Shown here piece after piece: positions 35,011 to 44,700 of a stretch of 64,000 nucleotides of DNA; the first letter of the stretch is position 1; each line of letters starts with the position of its first letter. The DNA is from Rhizobium anhuiense. GTDB taxonomy: Bacteria; Pseudomonadota; Alphaproteobacteria; Rhizobiales; Rhizobiaceae. The DNA lies in contig NZ_ML133538.1 in NCBI RefSeq assembly GCF_003985145.1, positions 17,424 through 81,423 of the forward strand, written 5' to 3'. The position numbers were made by a program, and so were the translations under genes. Below the pieces are notes generated by a model, which saw nothing but the letters and a program-made list of their open reading frames with translations, had not been told where the DNA came from and did no database searches.

Positions 35011-36372
35011 ATGGAACGCACTTGTCTTGCCGTCATCCTTGCCGCCGGTGACAGCACGCGGATGAAATCCTCGAAATCGAAGGTGCTGCATCCCGTCGCC
35101 GGACGGCCGATGATCGCCCATGTGGTCGATGCGGTCGCCTCCGCCGGCATCTCATCCGTGGCGCTTGTCGTCGGCCGCGATGCCGAGGAGGTGGCAAAGG
35201 CTGGAAGCGTTGCCGGCGTCGGCATCCAATCCTATCTGCAGAAGGAACGCCTCGGCACGGGCCACGCGGTGCTGGCGGCGCGCGAAGCGATCGCCAAGGG
35301 TTATGACGATATCCTCGTCACCTATGGCGACGTGCCGCTCCAGACCGACGGGCCGCTAAAGGCCGCCCGCCAGGGCCTGGCCGACGGCAGCGACGTCGTC
35401 GTCATCGGCTTCCACACCGACCGCCCGACCGGCTATGGCCGCCTGCTCGTCAAGGATGGCGAACTCATCGCCATCCGCGAGGAAAAGGATGCGACCGATG
35501 CCGAGCGCACCGTCACCTGGTGCAACAGCGGGCTGATGGCGATCAACGGCCGCAAGGCGCTCGACCTTCTCTCGCGCATCGGCAATGCCAATGCCAAGGG
35601 CGAATTCTACCTGACCGATCTCGTCGAGATCGCCAGATCACTCGGCGGACGCGTCACCGCGGTCGATGCCCCCGAGATCGAGATGACCGGCTGCAACACC
35701 CGTGCCGAACTCGCCGTTATCGAGCGCTTCTGGCAGGAGCGCCGCCGCCACGAGATGATGCTTTCAGGCGTCACCATGATCGCCCCGGAAACCGTCTTTC
35801 TCGCCTACGATACCGTCATCGGCCAGGATGCGCTGATCGAGCCGAATGTTGTCTTCGGTCCCGGCGCGGTGATCGACAGCGGCGCCGTCATTCATGCCTT
35901 CTCGCATATCGAAGGCGCCCATGTCAGCCAAGGCGCGACGGTCGGCCCCTTCGCCCGGCTGCGGCCGGGTGCCGACCTCGCCCGCGGCGCCAAGGTCGGC
36001 AATTTCTGCGAGGTCAAGAACGGCCGGCTCGGTGAGGGCGCCAAGGTCAATCATCTCACCTATATCGGCGATGCCGTCATCGGCGCCGGCAGCAATATCG
36101 GCGCCGGCACGATCACCTGCAACTATGACGGCGTCAACAAGAGCGAGACGGTGATCGGCGAAAACGCTTTCATCGGGTCCAACTCGTCGCTGGTCGCGCC
36201 GGTGACGATCGGCGACGGCGCCTATGTCGGCTCCGGCAGCGTCATCACCGTCGATGTGCCGGCCGATGCGCTGGCGCTAGGACGTGCCCGGCAGGAGATC
36301 AAACCCGGCCGCGCGACCCTGTTGCGCGAACGGGCGCTCGCCATCAAGGCGGCGAAGAAAGCGAAGGGCTGA
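35011..36372 (+). CDS. glmU: Bifunctional GlcNAc-1-P uridyltransferase / GlcN-1-P acetyltransferase
   Basis: The 453-residue enzyme makes UDP-GlcNAc for peptidoglycan and lipopolysaccharide. The N-terminal uridyltransferase has LAAGDSTRMKSSKSKVLHPV at about residues 10-29 and TGYGRLL. The C-terminal left-handed beta-helix shows hexapeptide repeats (VVFGPGAVIDSGAVIHAFSH) and the acetyltransferase region GAGTITCNYDG, with ENAFIGSNSSLVAPV. The ATG at 35011 with GGAG upstream fits the family; the open frame continues upstream into the repeat. glmS follows, separated by 163 bases. Confidence 0.96.
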   Translation: MERTCLAVILAAGDSTRMKSSKSKVLHPVAGRPMIAHVVDAVASAGISSVALVVGRDAEEVAKAGSVAGVGIQSYLQKERLGTGHAVLAAREAIAKGYDDILVTYGDVPLQTDGPLKAARQGLADGSDVVVIGFHTDRPTGYGRLLVKDGELIAIREEKDATDAERTVTWCNSGLMAINGRKALDLLSRIGNANAKGEFYLTDLVEIARSLGGRVTAVDAPEIEMTGCNTRAELAVIERFWQERRRHEMMLSGVTMIAPETVFLAYDTVIGQDALIEPNVVFGPGAVIDSGAVIHAFSHIEGAHVSQGATVGPFARLRPGADLARGAKVGNFCEVKNGRLGEGAKVNHLTYIGDAVIGAGSNIGAGTITCNYDGVNKSETVIGENAFIGSNSSLVAPVTIGDGAYVGSGSVITVDVPADALALGRARQEIKPGRATLLRERALAIKAAKKAKG

Positions 36373-36469
36373 CCGGCCTTGCGTAACCGGCGGAAATTGA
36401 AAGTGACCGCCGAGGTGATTGAGAAATAAGCAGGAATCGCTAGGACTGGCCTCATTGTCGAAGCCTGAA

Positions 36470-36514
36470 GCAATTCCAGCAAAAGTGCGCTAGCGGTTTT
36501 GCGTCCGGAATTGC
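36470..36514 (+). repeat. Palindromic intergenic repeat, CAAAAGTG/GGTTTTGCG family, variant arms
   Basis: GCAATTCC and GGAATTGC form perfect outer arms around AGCAAAAGTGCGC and AGCGGTTTTGCG. The inner core is the same as in copies at 16366 and 17401 while the outer arms differ, which suggests a modular family. It lies 21 bases before the glmS start and would be within or near its leader. Confidence 0.7.
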
Positions 36515-36535
36515 GCAGACGAATGAGGATACTAT

Positions 36536-38362
36536 ATGTGCGGCATTGTGGGGATCGTCGGAAATCAGCCTGTTGCCGGGCGCCTGGTCGATGCGCTGAA
36601 GCGTCTCGAATATCGCGGCTATGATTCCGCCGGCGTCGCCACCATTCATGACGGCGTGATGGATCGCCGCCGCGCCGAGGGTAAGCTGTTCAATCTGGAA
36701 AAGCGCCTCGACACCGAACCACTGCCCGGCACCGTCGGAATCGCCCATACACGCTGGGCGACCCACGGCGTTCCCAATGAGACCAATGCCCATCCGCATT
36801 TCGTCGAGGGAGTGGCCGTTGTCCATAACGGCATCATCGAGAATTTTTCCGAGCTTCGCGACGAGTTGACGGAAGAGGGTTCGGTCTTCGAAACCCAGAC
36901 CGACACGGAGGTTGTCGCTCATCTGATGGCGAAATATCTGCGCGAAGGCCTGGAGCCGCGCGCCGCCATGCTGAAGATGCTGAACCGGGTGACCGGCGCC
37001 TATGCGCTGGCCGTCATGCTGAAGGCCGATCCCGGCACGATCATGGCCGCCCGTTCCGGCCCGCCGCTTGCCGTCGGCTACGGCCGCGGCGAGATGTTCC
37101 TCGGCTCGGATGCGATCGCGCTGTCGCCCTTCACCAACGAGATCAGCTATCTCGTCGACGGCGATTGCGCCGTCCTCACCCGCGACGGCGTGTCGGTGCT
37201 CGATTTCGCCGGCAAGCCGGTCAAGCGCGCCCGCCAGATCTCGCAGGCGACCGCCTATGTCGTCGACAAGGGCAACCATCGCCATTTCATGGAAAAGGAA
37301 ATCTACGAGCAGCCGGAGGTGATTTCCCACGCGCTCAGCCACTATGTCGATTTCGCCGCAAACACCATCGGCGCCAATGCCGCGGCGATCGACTTCAAGG
37401 CGACGACCGGCCTGGCGATCTCGGCTTGCGGCACTGCCTATCTCGCCGGTCTCGTCGGCAAATACTGGTTCGAGCGTTATGCCCGCCTGCCTGTTGAAAT
37501 CGACGTCGCCTCCGAATTCCGCTACCGCGAAATGCCGCTGTCGCCGTCGCAGGCGGCACTCTTCATCTCGCAATCAGGCGAGACCGCCGACACACTGGCA
37601 TCGCTGCGCTATTGCCGGGACAACGGGCTGAAGATCGGCGCCGTCGTCAATGTCCGCGAATCGACGATCGCGCGCGAATCCGACGCCGTCTTCCCGATCA
37701 TGGCCGGCCCCGAAATCGGTGTCGCCTCCACCAAGGCCTTCACTTGCCAGCTTGCCGTGCTGGCGTCGCTGGCGATCGGCGCCGGCAAGGCGCGCGGCAC
37801 GGTGACTGCGGAGGAGGAGAGGGCGCTGGTGCGCCATCTCGCCGAAATGCCGCGCATCATGAGCCGGGTGCTGAACCTGATCCAGCCGCAGATGGAAAGC
37901 CTGTCGCGCGAGCTGTCGAAGTGCAAGGACGTACTTTATCTCGGCCGCGGGACCAGCTTCCCGCTCGCCATGGAAGGCGCGCTGAAGCTCAAGGAAATCT
38001 CCTATATCCATGCCGAAGGTTATGCCGCCGGTGAGTTGAAGCATGGACCGATCGCGTTGATCGATGAGAACATGCCTGTCATCGTCATCGCCCCCTATGA
38101 CCGTTTCTTCGAAAAGACCGTCTCGAACATGCAGGAGGTCGCAGCCCGCGGCGGCCGCATTATCTTCATCACGGACGAGGCCGGTGCTAGCGCCTCGAAA
38201 CTGCCGACCATGGCAACGATCACCCTGCCTGTGGTCGATGAAATCATCGCGCCGATGATCTTCTCGTTGCCGATCCAGCTGCTCGCCTATCACACCGCCG
38301 TCTTCATGGGCACCGATGTCGACCAGCCGCGCAACCTGGCGAAATCCGTGACCGTGGAATAA
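36536..38362 (+). CDS. glmS: Glutamine-fructose-6-phosphate aminotransferase
   Basis: The 608-residue enzyme converts fructose 6-phosphate and glutamine to glucosamine 6-phosphate, the first step toward UDP-GlcNAc. The N-terminal nucleophile is Cys2 (MCGIVGIVG). The glutaminase domain shows GIAHTRWATHG, and the two SIS domains include SACGTAYLAG, SQSGETADTL and STKAFTCQ. The C-terminus DQPRNLAKSVTVE is diagnostic. Length is standard. It lies downstream of glmU in the same order as in enteric bacteria. No glmS ribozyme is expected or seen. Confidence 0.97.
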   Translation: MCGIVGIVGNQPVAGRLVDALKRLEYRGYDSAGVATIHDGVMDRRRAEGKLFNLEKRLDTEPLPGTVGIAHTRWATHGVPNETNAHPHFVEGVAVVHNGIIENFSELRDELTEEGSVFETQTDTEVVAHLMAKYLREGLEPRAAMLKMLNRVTGAYALAVMLKADPGTIMAARSGPPLAVGYGRGEMFLGSDAIALSPFTNEISYLVDGDCAVLTRDGVSVLDFAGKPVKRARQISQATAYVVDKGNHRHFMEKEIYEQPEVISHALSHYVDFAANTIGANAAAIDFKATTGLAISACGTAYLAGLVGKYWFERYARLPVEIDVASEFRYREMPLSPSQAALFISQSGETADTLASLRYCRDNGLKIGAVVNVRESTIARESDAVFPIMAGPEIGVASTKAFTCQLAVLASLAIGAGKARGTVTAEEERALVRHLAEMPRIMSRVLNLIQPQMESLSRELSKCKDVLYLGRGTSFPLAMEGALKLKEISYIHAEGYAAGELKHGPIALIDENMPVIVIAPYDRFFEKTVSNMQEVAARGGRIIFITDEAGASASKLPTMATITLPVVDEIIAPMIFSLPIQLLAYHTAVFMGTDVDQPRNLAKSVTVE

Positions 38363-38497
38363 GCCTGCAACGCCGGGATCGTCGCGCCGAAACATATTGT
38401 GCGACGTCCCGAATTCTGGCAATTTTGGTGTGCGGACAAGGGGGAAGGGCCGGCGTTCCGGCCTGTCCACGACTGAGATGGAGTTCATCAGGAAACG

Positions 38498-39205
38498 ATG
38501 ACCGACAACACCCCCAGAATGCCGGTCGCGACCCGGCTGAGGAATAATTTTCTCGCAGGGCTGATCATCTGCGCCCCGATCGCGATCACTATCTGGCTGA
38601 CCTGGACATTCATCCACTGGTCGGACAGCTGGGTCAGGCCCTATATTCCTGCGCGCTGGAATCCGGAAAGTTATCTCAATTTCGCCATTCCCGGTTTCGG
38701 CCTGCTGATCGCCGTCGTGCTGATCACCGTCGTCGGCTTTCTCGGCAAGAACCTGATTGGCCAGAGTATCGTCCGCTTCGGCGAATCGATCGTCCAGCGC
38801 ATGCCGCTGGTGCGCACAATCTACAGAAGCGTGAAGCAGATTTTCGAAACCGTGCTGAAGGAGCAGGCGAACTCTTTCAAGAAGGTCGGCCTCATCGAAT
38901 ATCCGGGTCCAGGCCTCTGGGCGCTGATCTTCATCGCCACAGACGCCAAGGGCGAAATCGCTTCGAAGTTCGATGCCATGGGCCAGGATATGGTCGCCGT
39001 CTTCCTGCCGCCGACGCCGGTGCCGACGGCGGGCTTCCTCATCTTCGTGCCGCGCGAGAAGATCGTCATGCTCGATATGTCGCCGGAAGACGCCGCCAAG
39101 TTCCTGATTTCAGGCGGGCTTGTGGCGCCCGAACACAAGCCGGCCGATCCGAAGCAGAAGCATTTGCCGCGGCCAAAGCCGGTGGCGGTTTCCAAGGCGG
39201 ATTGA
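38498..39205 (+). CDS. DUF502-family membrane protein
   Basis: The 235-residue protein has two TM helices, about residues 15-36 (FLAGLIICAPIAITIWLTW) and 65-90, separated by a short loop with HWSDSWVRPYIPARWNP. A conserved cytoplasmic part follows (QRMPLVRTIYRSVKQIFETV). This is the DUF502 layout found next to recG in many alphaproteobacteria. Function is not established. The C-terminal tail is Lys/Pro-rich. It converges on recG with a 31-base gap. Confidence 0.88.
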   Translation: MTDNTPRMPVATRLRNNFLAGLIICAPIAITIWLTWTFIHWSDSWVRPYIPARWNPESYLNFAIPGFGLLIAVVLITVVGFLGKNLIGQSIVRFGESIVQRMPLVRTIYRSVKQIFETVLKEQANSFKKVGLIEYPGPGLWALIFIATDAKGEIASKFDAMGQDMVAVFLPPTPVPTAGFLIFVPREKIVMLDMSPEDAAKFLISGGLVAPEHKPADPKQKHLPRPKPVAVSKAD

Positions 39206-39236
39206 TGCCTGTCGCCCAACGCTGCGGCGTCGCGTT

Positions 39237-41342
39237 TCAACCCGCTCTCAAAAACCGGATCGCCTCGTCACGGCGGAAAAGATAGAGCAGGGTGCGGATC
39301 GCCTGTCCTCTTTCACCGGTCAGCTCCGGATCGCGCTCGATCAGATAGGCGGCATCCTTGCGGGCGATCTCCAGCAGGTCGGCATGCGCCTCGAGGCTGG
39401 CGATGCGGAAACCCGGCGTGCCGGATTGTCTTGTGCCGAGCAATTCGCCTTCGCCGCGCAGCTTCAGGTCCTCCTCGGCGATGCGGAAACCGTCTTCCGT
39501 CTCGCGCATGATCGAGAGCCTGGCATGACCGGTCTCGCCGAGCGGCCCCTTATAGAGCAGAATGCAGGTCGAGGCCTCGTCGCCGCGCCCGACCCGGCCG
39601 CGCAGCTGGTGCAATTGCGCCAAGCCGAAGCGTTCGGCATGTTCGATCACCATGATCGTTGCATCCGGCACGTCGACCCCGACCTCAACGACTGTCGTGG
39701 CGACGAGCAGCCGGGTCTCGCCGTTCTTGAACGCCAACATCGCCGCATCCTTCTCCGGTCCGCTCATCCGGCCATGGATGAGGCCGATATCGGGGCCGAG
39801 CGCGGCGGTGAGCGTCGCATGCCGCTCCTCGGCCGACATCAGGTCGAGCTCTTCGGACTCCTCGACCAGCGGGCAGATCCAATAGGCCTTCTTGCCTTCG
39901 GCGATCGCGCTTTGCAGCCGCCCGACGATTTCGCCGGTTCGTTCCATCGGCACGGTGATCGTCTGGATCGGCTTGCGGCCGGCCGGTTTCTCGGTGAGCT
40001 TGGAGACGTCCATATCGCCGAAGGCGGCAAGCACCAGGGTGCGCGGGATCGGCGTCGCCGTCATGACAAGCATATGCGGTGAGATGCCCTTGGCCGTCAG
40101 CCGCAGCCGCTGATGCACGCCGAAACGGTGTTGTTCGTCGACGACGGCAAGCATCAGATTGGCGTAGGTGACGCTGTCCTGGAACAGCGCATGTGTGCCG
40201 ATGACGATCTGTGCAGCACCCGAGGCGATGCGCTCCTGGATCTCCTCCCGTTCGCGTCCCTTGGTGCGCCCGGTCAGCACCTCGATGCCAAGCCCGGCGG
40301 CGGCGGCGAATTTCGAGATCGTCGCGTGGTGCTGCCGCGCCAGGATTTCGGTCGGCGCCATCAGCACGGCCTGGCCGCCGCTCTCGATCACCGCCGCCAT
40401 CGCCATCAGCGCCACCAGCGTCTTGCCGGAGCCGACATCGCCCTGCAGCAGTCGCAGCATGCGCTCGTTGCCGGCCATGTCCTTCAAAACTTCGGCGATC
40501 GCCTCGTTCTGGCTTGTCGTGAGCGAGAAGGGCAAGGTTTTCAGGATCTTGCCGCTAACGGCACCTGTGGCATGCACCGGCTGGCCCGCCACCTTGCGCA
40601 GCCTCTGCCGCACCAGGCTCAGCGACAGCTGGCCGGCGAGGAACTCGTCATAGGCAAGCCGCCGCCGGGCAGGGGCCTGCGGGTCGATATCGGTGGGGTC
40701 GCGCGGCTCGTGCAGCATGTGGAAGCTGTCGCGGATCGACGGCAGGCCCTGCTTCTGTGTCAGCGAGAGATCGATCCATTCCGGCAGCTCGGGAAAGCGC
40801 GGCAGGCCGGCGTCGATGATCTTGCGCAGCGTCTTCGGCGAGAGCCCCGCCGTCAGGGGATAGATCGGCTCGACCAGCGGCAGGCTCTCCGCCTCGTCGG
40901 CCCTGACGATATAATCGGGATGCACCATCGAGGCGCGGCCGTTGAACCAGTCGATCTTGCCGCTGACCGTCACCTCGGCATCGATCGGCAGCTGCTTTTC
41001 CAGCCATGCCGCCTGTCCGCGGAAGAAGACCAGCGTCAGCTCGCCGGTTTCGTCATGCAGGAAGACGCGGTAAGGGATATTGCTTTTGCCGCGCGGCGGT
41101 ACCTGGTGCCGGTCGACGCGCGCCGTGATCGTCACGATCGCCCCCTGCGGCGCGCGCGCGATTCCCGGCTGGTTGCGCCGGTCGATCAGCGAAAAGGGTG
41201 CGTGGAAGAGGAGGTCGATGACCCGGCAATCCTCCAGAGTCTCGCGCCCGAGCAGCTTCACCAGCAGCTCGGCGATCTTCGGACCGACGCCCGGAAGGCC
41301 CGAAATGGGGGAAAACAGAGGATCGAGAATGGCGGGGCGCAT
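39237..41342 (-). CDS. recG: ATP-dependent DNA helicase RecG
   Basis: The 701-residue protein reverses stalled replication forks and processes recombination intermediates. It has the N-terminal wedge/OB domain, then superfamily 2 motifs: LLQGDVGSGKT (I), DEQHRFGVHQR (II, DEQH box), LVMTATPIPRT (III), and QLRGRVGRG (VI). The C-terminal TRG-like region is present. The ATG at 41342 (MRPAILDPLFSP) gives the usual rhizobial N-terminus; a longer frame upstream is not supported. It is divergent from sdhE. Confidence 0.95.
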   Translation of the reverse strand: MRPAILDPLFSPISGLPGVGPKIAELLVKLLGRETLEDCRVIDLLFHAPFSLIDRRNQPGIARAPQGAIVTITARVDRHQVPPRGKSNIPYRVFLHDETGELTLVFFRGQAAWLEKQLPIDAEVTVSGKIDWFNGRASMVHPDYIVRADEAESLPLVEPIYPLTAGLSPKTLRKIIDAGLPRFPELPEWIDLSLTQKQGLPSIRDSFHMLHEPRDPTDIDPQAPARRRLAYDEFLAGQLSLSLVRQRLRKVAGQPVHATGAVSGKILKTLPFSLTTSQNEAIAEVLKDMAGNERMLRLLQGDVGSGKTLVALMAMAAVIESGGQAVLMAPTEILARQHHATISKFAAAAGLGIEVLTGRTKGREREEIQERIASGAAQIVIGTHALFQDSVTYANLMLAVVDEQHRFGVHQRLRLTAKGISPHMLVMTATPIPRTLVLAAFGDMDVSKLTEKPAGRKPIQTITVPMERTGEIVGRLQSAIAEGKKAYWICPLVEESEELDLMSAEERHATLTAALGPDIGLIHGRMSGPEKDAAMLAFKNGETRLLVATTVVEVGVDVPDATIMVIEHAERFGLAQLHQLRGRVGRGDEASTCILLYKGPLGETGHARLSIMRETEDGFRIAEEDLKLRGEGELLGTRQSGTPGFRIASLEAHADLLEIARKDAAYLIERDPELTGERGQAIRTLLYLFRRDEAIRFLRAG

Positions 41343-41434
41343 GCGGCCAAAATGCGATGAACAATGCGGCCTTGGCAAGGCTGACAAGCCGCTTTCCAGG
41401 GTCTATAGAGGCGCATCAACAGGAAGGTAATGCC

Positions 41435-41740
41435 ATGACAGGTGTCACGCTCACGAGTGCCGGTCTCGACCCGCGCCGCCGCAGGATCCTTTTCCGCTGC
41501 TGGCATCGCGGCATCCGCGAGATGGATCTGGTCTTCGGCCAGTTCGCCGAAGCCGAGGTCGCCACGCTGTCGGAAGCCGAACTCGACGAGTTCGAGACGA
41601 TCATGGCCGAAGAGGACAATGATCTCGTTCGCTGGATCATGGGAACATGGCCGGTGCCCGAGCGTTTCCAGACACCGATGTTTGCCCGCATCGCCGCCTA
41701 TAAGCCCGATTTCGACAAGCCCCTCAGGACGCTGGAATGA
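41435..41740 (+). CDS. sdhE: FAD assembly factor SdhE
   Basis: The 101-residue protein promotes covalent flavinylation of succinate dehydrogenase and related enzymes. The RGxxE motif is visible as HRGIREMD at about residues 24-31, with the following FGQFAEAEVATLSEAEL and WIMGTWPVP typical of the family. AGGAAGG precedes the ATG at 41435. Its stop overlaps the mfd start (ATGA), so the two genes are translationally coupled although functionally unrelated. Confidence 0.9.
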   Translation: MTGVTLTSAGLDPRRRRILFRCWHRGIREMDLVFGQFAEAEVATLSEAELDEFETIMAEEDNDLVRWIMGTWPVPERFQTPMFARIAAYKPDFDKPLRTLE

Positions 41741-44700
41741 TCCCTGGTTTCGATGCGAAGAAGCTTGCGGCCATTGCCGAGCCGCTGACGATCGGCAATG
41801 TGCCGGCAGGTCTGGAGACGCTGCTGCTCGCCGAGCTCGCTCGAACGGGAGAGCCGGTCGCCTATGTCATGTCGGATGGCCACCGCATGGCCGATCTCGA
41901 ACAGATGCTCGGTTTCGTCGCCCCCGACATTCCGGTTCTCACCCTGCCGGCCTGGGACTGTCTGCCCTATGACCGCGTCTCGCCGAGCGCCGACACGTCG
42001 GCCCGCCGGCTAGCCGCACTTGGCGGCCTGATTGCCCATCGCAAGAAGCCGCATGCCGCAATCGTGCTCGTCACCGCCAATGCCATGCTGCAGAAGGTGG
42101 CGCCGCAGGATGTCATCGAGAGCCTCAGCTTTTCGGCCCGTCCCGGCAACCAGCTGCGCATGGACGATCTCGCCGGCCGCCTGGAGCGCAACGGCTTTGA
42201 ACGCGTCGCGACCGTTCGCGAGGTCGGCGAATATGCCGTGCGGGGCGGCATTCTCGATGTCTTCGTGCCGGGTTCGGAAGAGCCGGTCCGCCTGGATTTC
42301 TTCGGCGACACGCTGGAATCGATCCGCAGCTTCGATCCGGCCAGCCAGCGCACGATCGGGCAGGTGCGCTCCCTCGATCTCAATCCGATGAGCGAGGTGA
42401 CGCTGACGCCGGATACGATCAGTCGCTTCCGCAAGAATTACCTTTCGGCTTTCGGCGCCACCACCCGCGACGACGCGCTCTATCTCGCCGTGTCCGAAGG
42501 CCGCCGTTACCCCGGCATGGAGCATTGGCTGCCGCTCTTCTACGAGAAGCTCGATACCGTCTTCGATTATCTCAGCGGCTTCCGTATCGTCATCGACCAC
42601 ACGGTGCGCGAGGCGGCGGAGGAGCGCTCCAAGCTCGTTTTCGACTATTACGATGCCCGCCTGAATTCCGGCCAGCCGGCCAAGGGCCAGGTGAACCAGG
42701 GCACGCCCTACAAGCCGGTGACGCCGGGCCAGCTCTATCTCGACAGCAAGCTTTTCGTCAAAACCCTCGACGCGCTCGGCGCAATCCGCATCAGCCCCTT
42801 CAACGAGCATGAGGGCGAGGCGAGGCGGGTCGTCAATGTCGATGCCCGCCAGGGCCAGCGTTGGGCCCGTTCGAACGCCGAGGGCGGCGGCGATGCCGAA
42901 CGCATCAACATCTTCGACGTCGTCGTCAAGCATATTGCCGATCGGCGTGCCGCCGGCGCGAAAGTGCTGGTCACCGCCTGGACCGAAGGTTCGCTGGAAC
43001 GCCTGCTGCAGGTGCTGAACGAACATGGCCTGGAAAAGGTCAAGCCGGTCGAGGCGCTGAAGGATGTCGGTTCGCTGGCGAGAGGCGAGGCGGCCGCGGC
43101 CGTGCTCAGCCTCGAATCCGGCTTCGAGGCCGGCGACCTCGTCGTCATCGGCGAGCAGGATATATTGGGCGACCGCATGGTGCGCCGCTCCAAACGCCGC
43201 AAACGCGCCGCCGATTTCATCTCCGAGGTTGCGGGCCTCGATGAGGGCTCGATCGTCGTCCATGCCGAACACGGCATCGGCCGCTTCGTCGGGCTGCGGA
43301 CCATCGAGGCGGCCGGTGCGCCGCATGCCTGCCTCGAGTTGCAATATGCCGACGAGGCCAAGCTCTTCCTGCCGGTCGAAAACATCGACCTGCTGTCGCG
43401 CTACGGCGGCGAGGGCACCGACGCCCAGCTCGACAAGCTCGGCGGCGGCGCTTGGCAGATGCGCAAGGCCAAGCTGAAGAAGCGCCTGCTCGACATGGCC
43501 GATGCACTGATCCGCATCGCCGCCGAGCGCCTGACGCGCCACGCGCCGATGCTGACGACGCCGGACGGCCTCTACGACGAATTCGCCGCGCGCTTCCCCT
43601 ATGACGAGACCGAGGACCAGGATAACGCCATCGAGGCGGTGCGCTCCGATCTCGGTGCCGGCCGGCCGATGGACCGCCTCGTCTGCGGCGACGTCGGCTT
43701 CGGCAAGACCGAAGTGGCGCTGCGCGCCGCCTTCGTCGCAGCGATGAATGGCGTCCAGGTCGCCGTCGTCGTGCCGACGACATTGCTCGCCCGCCAGCAC
43801 TTCAAGACCTTTTCCGAACGTTTCCGTGGCCTGCCGGTGCGTGTCCAGCAGGCCTCGCGCCTCGTCGGGGCCAAGGAGCTGGCGCTGACCAAGAAGGAAG
43901 TCGCGGACGGCAAGACCGATATCGTCGTCGGCACCCATGCGCTGCTTGGCGCCGGCATCAAATTCGCCAATCTCGGCCTGCTCGTCATCGACGAAGAGCA
44001 GCATTTCGGCGTCAAGCACAAGGAGCGGCTGAAGGAGCTGAAGAGCGACGTGCACGTGCTGACGCTGTCTGCAACCCCGATCCCGCGCACGCTGCAGCTT
44101 GCCATGACCGGCGTGCGCGAATTGTCGCTGATCACCACGCCCCCGGTCGACCGCATGGCGGTGCGCACCTTCATCTCGCCGTTCGACAGTCTTGTCATCC
44201 GAGAGACGCTGATGCGCGAGCATTATCGCGGCGGCCAGAGCTTCTATGTCTGCCCCAGGCTTGCCGACCTCGAGGATATCAGTGCCTTCCTGCAGTCGGA
44301 TGTGCCGGAGCTGAAGGTGGCGATCGCCCATGGCCAGATGCCGGCCGGCGAACTCGAAGATATCATGAACGCCTTCTATGAAGGCCGCTACGACGTGCTG
44401 TTGTCGACCACCATCGTCGAATCCGGCCTCGACGTGCCGACAGCCAACACGCTGATCGTTCACCGCGCCGATATGTTCGGCTTAGCCCAGCTCTATCAGC
44501 TGCGGGGCCGCGTCGGCCGCTCGAAGGTGCGCGCCTTTGCGCTCTTCACCCTGCCGGTCAATAAGGTGCTGACGGCAACCGCCGAGCGCCGCCTCAAGGT
44601 GCTGCAATCGCTGGATACGCTCGGCGCCGGCTTCCAGCTGGCGAGCCACGACCTAGACATCCGCGGCGCCGGCAACCTGCTTGGCGAGGAGCAGTCCGGT

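Noticed and set aside
36373..36535. glmS ribozyme or riboswitch
   Set aside because: Only a palindromic repeat is present; no ribozyme core was recognised, and it is not expected in this group.
42010..44463. 817-codon open frame on the minus strand inside mfd
   Set aside because: It is the antisense shadow of a highly conserved gene in GC-rich DNA; its translation has no family motif and no ribosome site.
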